DNA of 64,000 nt from an uncultured Paludibaculum sp. (lineage in GTDB: Bacteria > Acidobacteriota > Terriglobia > Bryobacterales > Bryobacteraceae). A program made the position numbers and the translations under genes. Where the stretch lies: the NCBI RefSeq assembly GCF_963665245.1, contig NZ_OY762267.1:4622001-4686000 (forward strand). Direction: 5' to 3'. The first letter of the stretch is position 1. Every line of letters starts with the position of its first letter. The notes under the pieces were generated by a model, which had not been told where the DNA came from, ran no database searches, and saw only the letters and a program-made list of their open reading frames with translations. Positions 15,591 to 23,489 of this stretch are shown piece after piece.

Positions 15591-16706
15591 CTAGGCGAAC
15601 AGGCGAGCAGCGGTGCGCCGGAAGAAGCCGTCGGTCATGCCGGCGATGTAGTCGCAGACGACGCGATGCGCAGGCATCAGGCCGATGCGTTCGGAGTGTC
15701 CTTCCGGGAGTTCTTCCGGATGATCCAGGAAGAACCGGAACATACGGTCGATGCCCTGGCAGGCGTGAACGCGCTCCTCCACCAGGGCGGGGGAAGAGTA
15801 AACCCGGCTCAGCAGGAACTTCTTGAGGCCGCTGTTGGTTTCCGCGGCGGATGCGGTCATAGCCACCAGGCGTGTGGGGTGATGACGGACGGCATCCACG
15901 GAATCGATCTTGTGGGATTCGACGTTTTCCGTGGTGCCCTCGATGAGGCCGGAGACCAGCAGATCGATGAGGCGCCGCAGCACCTCTTGAAACTGAACCT
16001 TTTCCGGCGCCCCTGGGAACTGGAATCGAATCTCAGCGGCCAGTTCCGCGTAGTGTGGCAGTTCGGTCGCGATGTCGTCCATGCTGAACAGTCCGGCGGA
16101 GTGACCGTCATCCAGATCGGCGGTGTTGTAGGCGACCTCGTCGGCCAGGTCAATCAACTGAGCCTCCAGGGGAGGACGCAACCCGGGCAGATACTCGTCG
16201 AACTCGGTGCACTCGCCAGGCGCGAAATCGCGCGAATGTTTCACCATTCCTTCGCGGACTTCAAAGGTGAGGTTCAAGCCAGGGAAGCGGGCGTAGCGAA
16301 GCTCAAAGCTCTCAACGATATGCAGAGCATGCACGTTGTGGTCGAAACGATCGCCAAACTCGCGCATGCAACCATCGAGAGCCTCTTCCCCGGCGTGGGC
16401 GAAAGGTGGGTGGCCAATGTCGTGGGCGAGGGCGAGCGCCTCAGTGAAGTCTTCCGCCAGTCCCAGTGCGACGGCTAGGGTCCGGGCGATTTGGGAGACT
16501 TCGATGGTGTGGGTAAGTCGATTGCGGAAGTGATCGCTCAGCCGTTCGCCGAAAACCTGGGTCTTGTCCTCCAGGCGGCGGAAGGCGCGGGCGTGCACGA
16601 TGCGGTCCCGGTCCCTTTGGAACTCGTTGCGATAGCGGTGTGCGGGCTCGGGGTATTTCCTGCCCCGCAGGGCATCGATCGGGTACCTTAGCCGCTCGAG
16701 ACTCAC
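15591..16706 (-). CDS. dgt: Deoxyguanosinetriphosphate triphosphohydrolase-like protein (HD domain)
   Basis: The 371-residue protein has the dNTPase N-terminus (YRNEFQRDRDRIVHARAFRRLEDKTQVF), His in RLTHTIEVSQIAR, the HD pair in ALAHDIGHPPFAHAGE, and a later Asp in the LADEVAYNTADLDD stretch. These residues bind the metal that cleaves dNTPs to deoxynucleoside and triphosphate, which balances nucleotide pools. Length matches the short bacterial dGTPase-like class. The start is GTG, and the gene follows the TPR gene by only 9 bases, so co-transcription is likely. Confidence 0.88.
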   Translation of the reverse strand: MSLERLRYPIDALRGRKYPEPAHRYRNEFQRDRDRIVHARAFRRLEDKTQVFGERLSDHFRNRLTHTIEVSQIARTLAVALGLAEDFTEALALAHDIGHPPFAHAGEEALDGCMREFGDRFDHNVHALHIVESFELRYARFPGLNLTFEVREGMVKHSRDFAPGECTEFDEYLPGLRPPLEAQLIDLADEVAYNTADLDDGHSAGLFSMDDIATELPHYAELAAEIRFQFPGAPEKVQFQEVLRRLIDLLVSGLIEGTTENVESHKIDSVDAVRHHPTRLVAMTASAAETNSGLKKFLLSRVYSSPALVEERVHACQGIDRMFRFFLDHPEELPEGHSERIGLMPAHRVVCDYIAGMTDGFFRRTAARLFA

Positions 16707-16715
16707 ACTCCCAGC

Positions 16716-17420
16716 TTACTTCCCAGCACTGACTTCGGTGTACGCCTGGATGGCGATCCGGCTAATGGGGCCGTTGGCTGTGCGCAGAGGCTCCAGCAAC
16801 TTCTTGGCTTCGTCGGGCTTGGTCTTGGAGAGGATGCGAGCCAGAGTGAGAGTCGCCTGATCTTTGGCCACGAACATCGTGGGGTTGTCAATGAGGCCGC
16901 GAAGCAGCTTCTCGGCGTCGGCCACCCTGCCAGTACCGGCGTACAACTGGGCCAATGACAGCTTGGCGAGAGAGCCATACTCCTTGCCGCCGTCCTCGGC
17001 CGCACGCTTGAGGTACCGCTCCGCCTCGTCGAGTTTGCCTTCATCGGCCGCGTTCAGACCGAGCATGTAGGTACCCGCCGCACCTTCTCCAGTGCCTGAG
17101 TACTTTGTGGCCAAGTCGTTCAACTCCTTCACCATCACCTTGTCCTTCTCGGCCTTTGTGGCGAACGACTTGGCGCCTTCCCGAGGAGTAGCGGTGATGG
17201 GCGCGTTGTAGGTCTCGACGGCCTTGGCCAGAGCCGTCTGGCGCTCTGCTTTGCGGGTCTGATAGAAGTACCAACCGCCTGCCGCGAGAACGATGACAGC
17301 CAGGGCGATGCCACCGTAGCGAATCATTTCCTTGCGGTGCTCGTCGACGTAATGTACAGTTTGACCGACTTCTTCGACGAACTTGTCGGTCTTCAAATCA
17401 TGTCTGGTCAGGCGGTCCAC
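16716..17420 (-). CDS. Membrane-anchored tetratricopeptide-repeat protein (YfgM-like)
   Basis: The 234-residue protein has a short cytoplasmic N-terminus, one membrane helix at about residues 35-54 (YGGIALAVIVLAAGGWYFY) and then helical TPR-like repeats (GNKLDEAE-type units such as NAADEGKLDEAERYLKRAAEDGG and AGTGRVADAEKLLRGLI). Layout and motif match YfgM, an accessory of the SecYEG translocon and periplasmic chaperones, though E. coli yfgM neighbours (bamB, hisS) are absent. The start is GTG behind GGAG. Confidence 0.75.
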   Translation of the reverse strand: MDRLTRHDLKTDKFVEEVGQTVHYVDEHRKEMIRYGGIALAVIVLAAGGWYFYQTRKAERQTALAKAVETYNAPITATPREGAKSFATKAEKDKVMVKELNDLATKYSGTGEGAAGTYMLGLNAADEGKLDEAERYLKRAAEDGGKEYGSLAKLSLAQLYAGTGRVADAEKLLRGLIDNPTMFVAKDQATLTLARILSKTKPDEAKKLLEPLRTANGPISRIAIQAYTEVSAGK

Positions 17421-17507
17421 AGAATACTCCAGTAAGCAAAACTCTTATTTTAGCACGCAGCTCCAAGCCGGCCGGCGCGCGCTCATCGGTTGGATGGGAC
17501 GTCCGGT

Positions 17508-18185
17508 TCAACCGGGAATGATCTGATGCTGGATGGCGAACTTGACGAGGCCTGGAATGTCGTGGATGTCCAGTTTTTTCATTAGGTTCGATCGATAGGT
17601 ATCCACGGTTTTCGGACTCAGTTGGAGGCGGGCCGCGATCTCCTTGGCCCGGACTCCTTCCACCAGCAGCGAGAATACCTGGAACTCGCGCGCGCTCAGT
17701 CTGGCGATGGGGTCGTCGATCAGACCTCGTTTTTCCGGGGCAAACAAGCTCTGAACGTCCACGGCCGGTGAGACATAGATGCCGCCCTCGATCACTTGCT
17801 CCACGCAATCGATGAGTTGTGCGCCAGTGCTGGTTTTCAGGAGGTAGCCTTGGGCCCCGGCGCGGAGAACTTCCAGGACTGTCTTGCGGTCACGGCGCAT
17901 GGCGAGAATGACGCAGCGCGTGAATCTGGGGCGAAAGGTCTGATCGCGCTCACCGGCTTCCGCCAGCCTCTTGGCGATCTCCAGGGAGTGGAGTTGGGGG
18001 ATCTGGAGGTCCACCAGAACAACATCCGGCTTCCGTTCCTCGACCAGCTTCCAGGCTTGCTCGCCGTCCGAGGTGGAGCCGACAACGCTCAAACGGCCGG
18101 AGAGCTCGCACACCGCGGCGATGCCGTCGCGAAACAGCGCGAGCTCCTCGGCAATGATGACACTACGTGTTTTAGCTGCGGGCAT
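17508..18185 (-). CDS. Orphan LuxR/NarL-type regulator with degenerate receiver domain
   Basis: The 225-residue protein has a receiver-like domain (1-125) and a LuxR helix-turn-helix (about 155-220, LSAREFQVFSLLVEGVRAKEIAARLQ). The receiver keeps Asp59 (VVLVDLQIP) and Lys117 (YLLK), but the usual acidic Asp pair is Glu13-Glu14 and the conserved Thr/Ser is Ala95. Phosphorylation may therefore be lost or altered. No kinase is adjacent; instead it lies 36 bases downstream of the STAS and RsbW-like genes on the same strand. The DNA target is unknown. Confidence 0.85.
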   Translation of the reverse strand: MPAAKTRSVIIAEELALFRDGIAAVCELSGRLSVVGSTSDGEQAWKLVEERKPDVVLVDLQIPQLHSLEIAKRLAEAGERDQTFRPRFTRCVILAMRRDRKTVLEVLRAGAQGYLLKTSTGAQLIDCVEQVIEGGIYVSPAVDVQSLFAPEKRGLIDDPIARLSAREFQVFSLLVEGVRAKEIAARLQLSPKTVDTYRSNLMKKLDIHDIPGLVKFAIQHQIIPG

Positions 18186-18221
18186 GGGCCAGACTCGGCG
18201 CAGTCGAGGCCGGTGCTGTGG

Positions 18222-18566
18222 CTAGTTAAAGCTCGCCAATCCCGCCGCTTCGTCGTCAAAAACTTCGAAAATCGTATACAGTTTGGTGATCTGCAACAGA
18301 TCGTGGATCCGTTTGGTCAGCTTCAACAGCTTCAGATTGCCCCCGGCGTTCGACACGGTGGTGAAACCGCTGACGAGTTCGCCGATGCCGGAACTGTCGA
18401 TGTAAGTTACCTCGGCGAGGTTGAGCAGCACTTTTTTGTGGCCCTTCGTCGTCAGGTCCTTGATGGAGTCACGAAAGGTGGAGGATCCCTCACCCAACGT
18501 AATGCGGCCTGCGGCGTCGATGACGGTCACATCACCGACCTGGCGCGTGGTCAGTTTAACACTCAC
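18222..18566 (-). CDS. STAS-domain anti-sigma factor antagonist (RsbV/SpoIIAA-like)
   Basis: The 114-residue protein is a single STAS domain with the phospho-accepting serine in VTYIDSSGIGELVSG near residue 60, the classic DSSG motif. In partner switching, the dephosphorylated form binds the RsbW-like kinase and frees its target. The start is GTG at 18566. It follows the RsbW-like gene by 41 bases, so the two probably work as a pair. No PP2C phosphatase or matching sigma factor lies beside them. Confidence 0.9.
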   Translation of the reverse strand: MSVKLTTRQVGDVTVIDAAGRITLGEGSSTFRDSIKDLTTKGHKKVLLNLAEVTYIDSSGIGELVSGFTTVSNAGGNLKLLKLTKRIHDLLQITKLYTIFEVFDDEAAGLASFN

Positions 18567-18607
18567 TTCTCTAATACCCCCTCGTCAATTGGAGTCCCAA
18601 ATGGCAA

Positions 18608-19051
18608 TTAAGTTCCCGGAGGAATCGATTTCCGAAGCACGACCCGGGTACCGCCGCGCTCCGACTTCTCAATCACAAACTCATCCACGAAGGACCGGAT
18701 GATCATGATACCGCGGCCGGACTGGCTGAGGAGATTCTCTTCCGCCAGGGGATCAGCCTGTTGATCGGGCAGGAAGCCCGTCCCTTCGTCCTCGATCAGA
18801 ACTTGGATGGAGGATTTCGTACGACTCAGTACGAAATGCACACGCTTGTTGGCGCTGTAGCGATTGCCATGGACGATCGCATTGACCATGGCCTCTCGCA
18901 CCGCGTAGCCCACCTGGTAGGCATCATCCTCGGGCAGTCCGACCTGCTCGGCCGCCACTTTGGCTCGTTCTTCACTGGAATCGACGCTGTCCAAGCTCGA
19001 TTCGAGGTACTCGTCCACGATCACGTTGTTTGGATTCTCCAGGTTGCTCAT
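18608..19051 (-). CDS. Anti-sigma regulatory factor / serine kinase (RsbW-like HATPase)
   Basis: The 147-residue protein is a GHKL ATPase with N box VREAMVNAIVHGN (about 68-80), G1 box EDEGTGF and G2 box SGRGIMII. RsbW/SpoIIAB proteins bind a sigma factor or other target and phosphorylate the STAS antagonist. The neighbouring STAS gene supports this. The actual target is not visible; the sigma factor at 51 kb and the ECF factor at 6.5 kb are distant. Confidence 0.88.
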   Translation of the reverse strand: MSNLENPNNVIVDEYLESSLDSVDSSEERAKVAAEQVGLPEDDAYQVGYAVREAMVNAIVHGNRYSANKRVHFVLSRTKSSIQVLIEDEGTGFLPDQQADPLAEENLLSQSGRGIMIIRSFVDEFVIEKSERGGTRVVLRKSIPPGT

Positions 19052-19139
19052 AGCGTTCTCGTGGAGGGGCTGGGAAATCGCTAAGGTATGCCAGCGGGCC
19101 AGGAAAAGTCAAGCGAGGTGGTTTCCGGTGGAAATGAAA

Positions 19140-19156
19140 GCGGTTCACCAAACCGC
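19140..19156. promoter_or_regulatory. Inverted repeat GCGGTT-N5-AACCGC
   Basis: A perfect 6-5-6 inverted repeat lies about 89 bases upstream of the RsbW-like gene. It shares the CGGTTCA string with the palindrome at 19254-19265, so both may be bound by the same regulator. Confidence 0.35.
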
Positions 19157-19253
19157 GATTTTGTCCCGTGCCGGAACTAGTCGGATGGACTGCACGGAAC
19201 CGGCCGGAGACCCCTGTGAGAGCGTTGCTGCCGGTGGGTGCCAGAGACGCGCG

Positions 19254-19265
19254 TGAACCGGTTCA
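19254..19265. promoter_or_regulatory. Perfect palindrome TGAACCGGTTCA (LacI-operator-like)
   Basis: The 12-base perfect palindrome has the central CCGG of many LacI/GalR-family operators. It lies about 137 bases upstream of the first tandem receptor's ATG and about 95 upstream of the TATACT hexamer. No LacI-type gene lies in the window, so the binder is unknown. Confidence 0.4.
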
Positions 19266-19301
19266 TAGGGCGCAAGGTTACAGTTAAAGCCGTATCGTTT
19301 G

Positions 19302-19319
19302 ATATCTATCTTTAGATAT
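19302..19319. promoter_or_regulatory. AT-rich inverted repeat ATATCTA-N4-TAGATAT
   Basis: A perfect 7-4-7 inverted repeat sits about 40 bases upstream of the TATACT hexamer of the receptor gene. Being AT-rich and upstream of the probable transcription start, it looks more like a protein site than a terminator. Confidence 0.35.
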
Positions 19320-19371
19320 GACAGCGATTGCACTTTCCTGTTTGGAAGAGTTCGAAGGATATACTAAGCAA

Positions 19372-19393
19372 GCTTCAATTTAGTCTTCTGGAG
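19372..19393 (+). repeat. Leader repeat, copy 1 (core TTTAGTCTTCTGGAG)
   Basis: The 22 bases just before the receptor ribosome-binding site recur, with one base missing, at 22951-22971. This copy contributes the GGAG of the Shine-Dalgarno sequence. Confidence 0.55.
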
Positions 19394-19402
19394 GTTAGCT
19401 TT

Positions 19403-22400
19403 ATGAACCATGTGCGTTCTGTCGCAGTGGTAGCACTGCTTCTCTGCGCTCTCTGTTTGGGCGCATTCGCACAGTCGGACAACTCCGCCATTTCGGGCAT
19501 TGTCAAGGACCCGAGCGGCGGTGGTGTTCCCAACGCCAAAGTTGTCATAACTAATGAAGGAACCGCTTTCGAACGTACGGCCACCACCAACGAGAGCGGC
19601 TTCTACACCGTCACCAACATTCAGCCCGGCTTCTACGATGTCGTCGTCGAGGCCGCCGGGTTCAAGAAGTTCTCCAAGACCCACAACAAACTGGAAGCGG
19701 CACTTCCGATGCAGGTCAACGTCGACCTCACCGTCGGCCAGCTCAGCGAGTCCGTCACCGTTGAGGCCAATGCCGCCCAGCTCAACACGGAATCGGCCGC
19801 TGTCGGAAAGACCGTCGAACAGGCCCAAATTCAGAATCTCGCCCTTAACGGCCGCAATCCCCTGTTCCTCGCCGTCCTGAAGCCCGGGGTCCGCCGTGGC
19901 TCCCCGATGAATGGGTTCTCCTACGGTCTCGACTCCGGTGGTCTCACCATCAACGGCGGCCGCAGCCAGGACTCGCTCATCACCTTCGACGGTGCTGTCG
20001 GCATCCGTACCCGCGCCAACGGCACCTCCATCGGCACCGCTGACCTCGATACCGTCCAGGAAGTCCAGGTACTTACCGCCAACTACTCGGCTGAGTACGG
20101 CCGCTCCTCGGCTGGTCAGATCCGCATGGTCACCAAGTCCGGAACCAAGCAGTTCCACGGCACTGCTTATGAATACTTCCGCAACAACAACCTCGACGCC
20201 AATAGCTGGGACCGCAACCGACGCGCTTCCACCAATTTCGTTGCTCCACAGAAGTACAACCAGTTCGGTTTTAATGTCAATGGCCCCGTGATGATTCCCA
20301 AGGTGTTCAACGAGAACCGTGAGAAGTTGTTCTTCCTGTTCAGCCAGGAATATGTACGCAGGCGCTATGAAGACACCCTTTCCCAGCGCGTTCCCACTCT
20401 GGCCATGCGCGGCGGAGATTTCAGCGAACTGCTCGGCAACAACATCTTCTACGACACGAAGGGCGGAACCCAGCCCCGCATCATTAACGATCCCACCAAC
20501 GGCGCCCCGTTTGCCGGCAACATCATCCCGGCCGACCGCCTCAGCGCCAACGGCACCGCGTTCCTGCGGACCTACTACGCGCCCAACGGCAGCTTCGGCA
20601 CCAACAACTGGCTCCTCGTCCGGCCCGGCCGTCAGAACCAGCGCAAGGACACCGTCGCCATCGACTACAACCCCGCTGCTAACCAGTTCGTCAAGTTCCG
20701 TCTGGCCAACTACAGCTACGACGGCCTGGACACCAGCCGCGGCGGCTTCGATTACGCCATCACGGATTGGGAGCGCCCGAACCGAACCGCCAGCCTGGCC
20801 CACACCTGGACGCTCAGCCCGACGATGATCAATGAGTTCCTCGTCTCCGGCTCGGTCGATCGCGTGCGCATTGGCGTGGACCGCACCGGCGAGCGCTACC
20901 TCCGCTCCCGCCCGGGTATCAACTACCCCTACATTTTCCCCGACCACAAAGAGATCTACGACAAAGTCCCCACCATCGAGATTCCCAACCTGGGCACCAT
21001 CGACGGCGGCCCGTACCCGTCGTCCTCCGCCGGCCCCATCTACCAGATCTCAAATAACATCACCAAGATCGTGAACAACCATACGTTCAAGTTCGGTGCC
21101 CTCTGGGAACGTTCGGGCCAGAACGACTTTGACCAGATCAATGTTAGCGGCGTCCCCGGTGGCACCAATAACCAGAACGGCCGCTTCATCTTCCAGGACT
21201 CGCGTCCGGCCGGCGCTCCCGGCACCGGCACTGGCATCGCCAACGCCGCCATGGGCCTATTCTCGACTTACGCCGAGATCGGTCCCCGCGCCTACACCCC
21301 CTACCGCAGCCACATGGCGGAGTTCTTCGGCCAGGACTCCTGGCGTGTCAACAGCAAGCTGAAGATCGAAATCGGCTTCCGCGCCACCTGGCAGAACGGC
21401 TACTACAAGTCCCTCTGGGGCAACATCGCCATCTTCGACGCCAACAGGTACGATGCCACCAAGGCGGCCGTCGTCGACCGCACCACGGGCTATGTGCTCT
21501 CCGGCAATCGCTATAACGGCGTGGTCATCCCCGGCTCCTCATTCCCCGACGCAGGCAAGGGCCGCGTGCCCGCCATCGACTCGGGTCTCTACAACAACCT
21601 GCTCTCCGGCGGCTCAGCCTACCCGTCCAACAACCAGTGGAACTGGATGCCCCGCCTCGGCATCGCCTACTCGGCCACCAACAAGGACGTCATCCGCGCC
21701 GGCTTCGGCGGCTTTGCCTCCCGTCCCGGCGTCTATGACAACGCCTTCCTCGGCGGCAATCCGCCCTTCCAGCCCATGGTGTCCATCACCAACGGCGTCG
21801 CCGACAATCCCGGTGGTGGTTCCAACAACGCGTTCCCGCAGTTCTTCCAAACGGTGGATCCTGTGTACAAGATCCCGATCAGCTATAACTGGAACGCCAC
21901 CTACCAACGCCAACTCACCTCCGACACCACCGTCGAAGTGGGCTATATCGGTACCACCGGACTCTTCCTGGCCCGCACCCGCGACGTCAACCAACTGAAG
22001 ACCGGCACTACCTTCCTGCCCGAGAACGCGGGCGCGAACGTGAACTACCTGCGCCCCTACAAGGGCTTCGCCGATATCACCATGACGGAGCACTCCGGCC
22101 GCAGCACCTACCACGCTCTGCAACTCGAAGTCAGCCGCCGCTTCACCAAGGGCCTGATGTACGGCTTCGCTTACACCTACGGCAAGGCGATGGACAACAA
22201 CTCCGGGCTGCGCGACTTGTTCATCGACTACTACAATCCGCAGTTGAACTGGGGCAAGTCCTCCAACGATGTGCGCCACACCGTGGTCAGCAACATCGTC
22301 TACGAACTGCCGTTCTTCAACAAAGCCAACTCCAGACTGGTCAAGTCCATCGCCGGCGGCTGGCAGGCTTCTGGCGTCATTCAGTTCCAGACCGGCGCGC

Positions 22401-22849
22401 CGCTCACCATCGCCCGTACCGACGACTACCTCGGCACCGGCGCGGCCAACGACAAGCCCTGGAGCCTGACCGGCGACACCGACCGCCCGCTGAAGTTCGC
22501 CAACCAGAACGCGGCCGGCAACTATACCGGCATCACCGACTACTGGTTCAACCCGCGTCCGAACGGCACCCTGTGGGCCTACAAGCCCGCCAACGGTACG
22601 CTGCCGAACCAGAACCGCAACTCCATCTCCTTCAACAACACCGGCTTCCAGAACTGGAATATGGCGCTGTTCAAGGCCTTCCGTGTCACCGAAAGCCAGA
22701 GCGTTCAGTTCCGCTTTGAGGCCTTCAATCTCCCGAACCACCCGAACTGGAGCGGTGTCGACACCAACGCGACATCCACCTCCTTCGGCATGGTCACAGG
22801 CAAGAGCAGCGAGCGCAATATTCAGTTGAGCCTCCGCTACAGCTTCTAA
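19403..22849 (+). CDS. TonB-dependent receptor, Oar-like (tandem copy 1)
   Basis: I start at the ATG at 19403, eight bases after GGAGG, which yields a proper signal peptide (cut after AFA, about residue 23). The 1148-residue protein then has a carboxypeptidase-regulatory domain at about 28-110 (ISGIVKDPSGGGVPNAKVV), a plug (about 120-240) and a long barrel ending LSLRYSF, a C-terminal aromatic insertion signal. It is paralogous along its full length to the next receptor, sharing blocks such as the TYAEIG and FTPYR segment. It should import an unknown large ligand across the outer membrane. A strong terminator follows at 22875. Confidence 0.88.
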   Translation: MNHVRSVAVVALLLCALCLGAFAQSDNSAISGIVKDPSGGGVPNAKVVITNEGTAFERTATTNESGFYTVTNIQPGFYDVVVEAAGFKKFSKTHNKLEAALPMQVNVDLTVGQLSESVTVEANAAQLNTESAAVGKTVEQAQIQNLALNGRNPLFLAVLKPGVRRGSPMNGFSYGLDSGGLTINGGRSQDSLITFDGAVGIRTRANGTSIGTADLDTVQEVQVLTANYSAEYGRSSAGQIRMVTKSGTKQFHGTAYEYFRNNNLDANSWDRNRRASTNFVAPQKYNQFGFNVNGPVMIPKVFNENREKLFFLFSQEYVRRRYEDTLSQRVPTLAMRGGDFSELLGNNIFYDTKGGTQPRIINDPTNGAPFAGNIIPADRLSANGTAFLRTYYAPNGSFGTNNWLLVRPGRQNQRKDTVAIDYNPAANQFVKFRLANYSYDGLDTSRGGFDYAITDWERPNRTASLAHTWTLSPTMINEFLVSGSVDRVRIGVDRTGERYLRSRPGINYPYIFPDHKEIYDKVPTIEIPNLGTIDGGPYPSSSAGPIYQISNNITKIVNNHTFKFGALWERSGQNDFDQINVSGVPGGTNNQNGRFIFQDSRPAGAPGTGTGIANAAMGLFSTYAEIGPRAYTPYRSHMAEFFGQDSWRVNSKLKIEIGFRATWQNGYYKSLWGNIAIFDANRYDATKAAVVDRTTGYVLSGNRYNGVVIPGSSFPDAGKGRVPAIDSGLYNNLLSGGSAYPSNNQWNWMPRLGIAYSATNKDVIRAGFGGFASRPGVYDNAFLGGNPPFQPMVSITNGVADNPGGGSNNAFPQFFQTVDPVYKIPISYNWNATYQRQLTSDTTVEVGYIGTTGLFLARTRDVNQLKTGTTFLPENAGANVNYLRPYKGFADITMTEHSGRSTYHALQLEVSRRFTKGLMYGFAYTYGKAMDNNSGLRDLFIDYYNPQLNWGKSSNDVRHTVVSNIVYELPFFNKANSRLVKSIAGGWQASGVIQFQTGAPLTIARTDDYLGTGAANDKPWSLTGDTDRPLKFANQNAAGNYTGITDYWFNPRPNGTLWAYKPANGTLPNQNRNSISFNNTGFQNWNMALFKAFRVTESQSVQFRFEAFNLPNHPNWSGVDTNATSTSFGMVTGKSSERNIQLSLRYSF

Positions 22850-22874
22850 GCCTGGCGTTCATTCGAAAACCAAA

Positions 22875-22904
22875 AAAGGGCCGGAGCCAACGCTCCGGCC
22901 CTTT
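22875..22904. terminator. Rho-independent terminator after tandem receptor 1
   Basis: GGGCCGGAGC and GCTCCGGCCC form a perfect 10-bp stem around a CAAC loop, extended by three A-T pairs, with an A-run before and TTTCT after. It starts about 25 bases after the stop and could work in both directions. Its core is nearly the same as that of the terminator behind receptor 2. Confidence 0.9.
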
Positions 22905-23422
22905 CTATTGGCTAGCAGCGCCCGCCTGGACGCAGTTTCGCTCCGCGATTGCTTCATTTAGTCTTCTGGAGCTATCCACGCGCAACACAGACTCAACCGG
23001 CCAAATTCAAGGTGGCAGACCGCGCACACTCCCCGCTACTACTTTCCTGCCCACTAGTCGCATCCTTGCTCAGGTGCGAATCAGACCTCCCTACGACCTG
23101 GTTTCCTTTTCAAGATCTCCTAAGCAGACCCTGCATCCGCACGCGTTGTACTCCGGAGGCGAGAACTCCCGACTCGCACAACCGTGGCGGCGCGTACGCT
23201 GCCGCCTAAACTGTCATGTTTGAAGTTTGCTACAAGTGACCAAGCTCCGCTGTAATTCCCTGCAAAAATCGCGTTATGGATGTTGTGTTGTTGTCAAGAG
23301 TGTAAAATATGGAAAATAGAAGATGGACGCTCTTGTAACGTTTTCAACGAGTTTGATGTTGTCTCGTTAGCAAAATTAACAATATATATTTGTATTGTAG
23401 GAAGCGCATTCAAGGGGGTGGA
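22905..23422. other. Long gap between the tandem receptors
   Basis: About 520 bases hold no convincing gene. The first part is GC-rich and contains the second leader-repeat copy. From about 23220 the base composition turns AT-rich (runs such as AACAATATATATTTG near 23380), typical of a promoter region. An AACGAG / CTCGTT inverted repeat with an 11-base spacer lies at 23346-23368. Confidence 0.5.
22951..22971 (+). repeat. Leader repeat, copy 2, without a gene behind it
   Basis: The stretch repeats the leader of receptor 1 (19372-19393) with a single-base deletion but is not followed by a start codon or receptor frame. It looks like a leftover of a duplicated receptor leader. Confidence 0.55.
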
Positions 23423-23450
23423 TTGCAGAAACAACTGGCGAATGTATAAT
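23423..23450 (+). promoter_or_regulatory. Probable sigma-70 promoter of tandem receptor 2
   Basis: A perfect TATAAT lies at 23445-23450, with TTGCAG at 23423-23428 (16-base spacer, only a partial match to TTGACA). Transcription would start near 23457, giving a leader of only about 33 bases. Confidence 0.55.
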
Positions 23451-23457
23451 CCAGGAT

Positions 23458-23473
23458 GCTAGGGGGTCCTAGC
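23458..23473 (+). promoter_or_regulatory. Hairpin at the predicted 5' end of the receptor 2 mRNA
   Basis: GCTAGG-GGGT-CCTAGC is a perfect 6-bp stem with a four-base loop. It starts right at the predicted transcription start and ends five bases before AGGAGG (23478-23483), the ribosome-binding site of the receptor. Such 5'-terminal hairpins can protect mRNA from decay. Confidence 0.45.
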
Positions 23474-23489
23474 TTTCAGGAGGTTTAGA

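Larger units (their letters stand above)
19052..19402. other. Non-coding gap with palindromes before the tandem receptors
   Basis: This 351-base gap separates the divergent RsbW-like gene and first tandem receptor. I see no convincing gene in it. It holds three inverted repeats (listed separately), a TATACT -10-like hexamer at 19360-19365 without a good -35, and a strong GGAGG at 19390-19394 eight bases before the receptor ATG. GC content falls towards the start codon, as expected for a promoter. Confidence 0.6.

Noticed and set aside
19364..20947. Open frame of 527 codons opposite the first tandem receptor
   Set aside because: It arises from the strong C-ending codon bias of the receptor gene; no family is recognisable and there is no ribosome site.
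22905..23422. Insertion-sequence remnant between the tandem receptors
   Set aside because: No transposase fragment, terminal inverted repeat or target duplication is visible; only a leader relic is seen.
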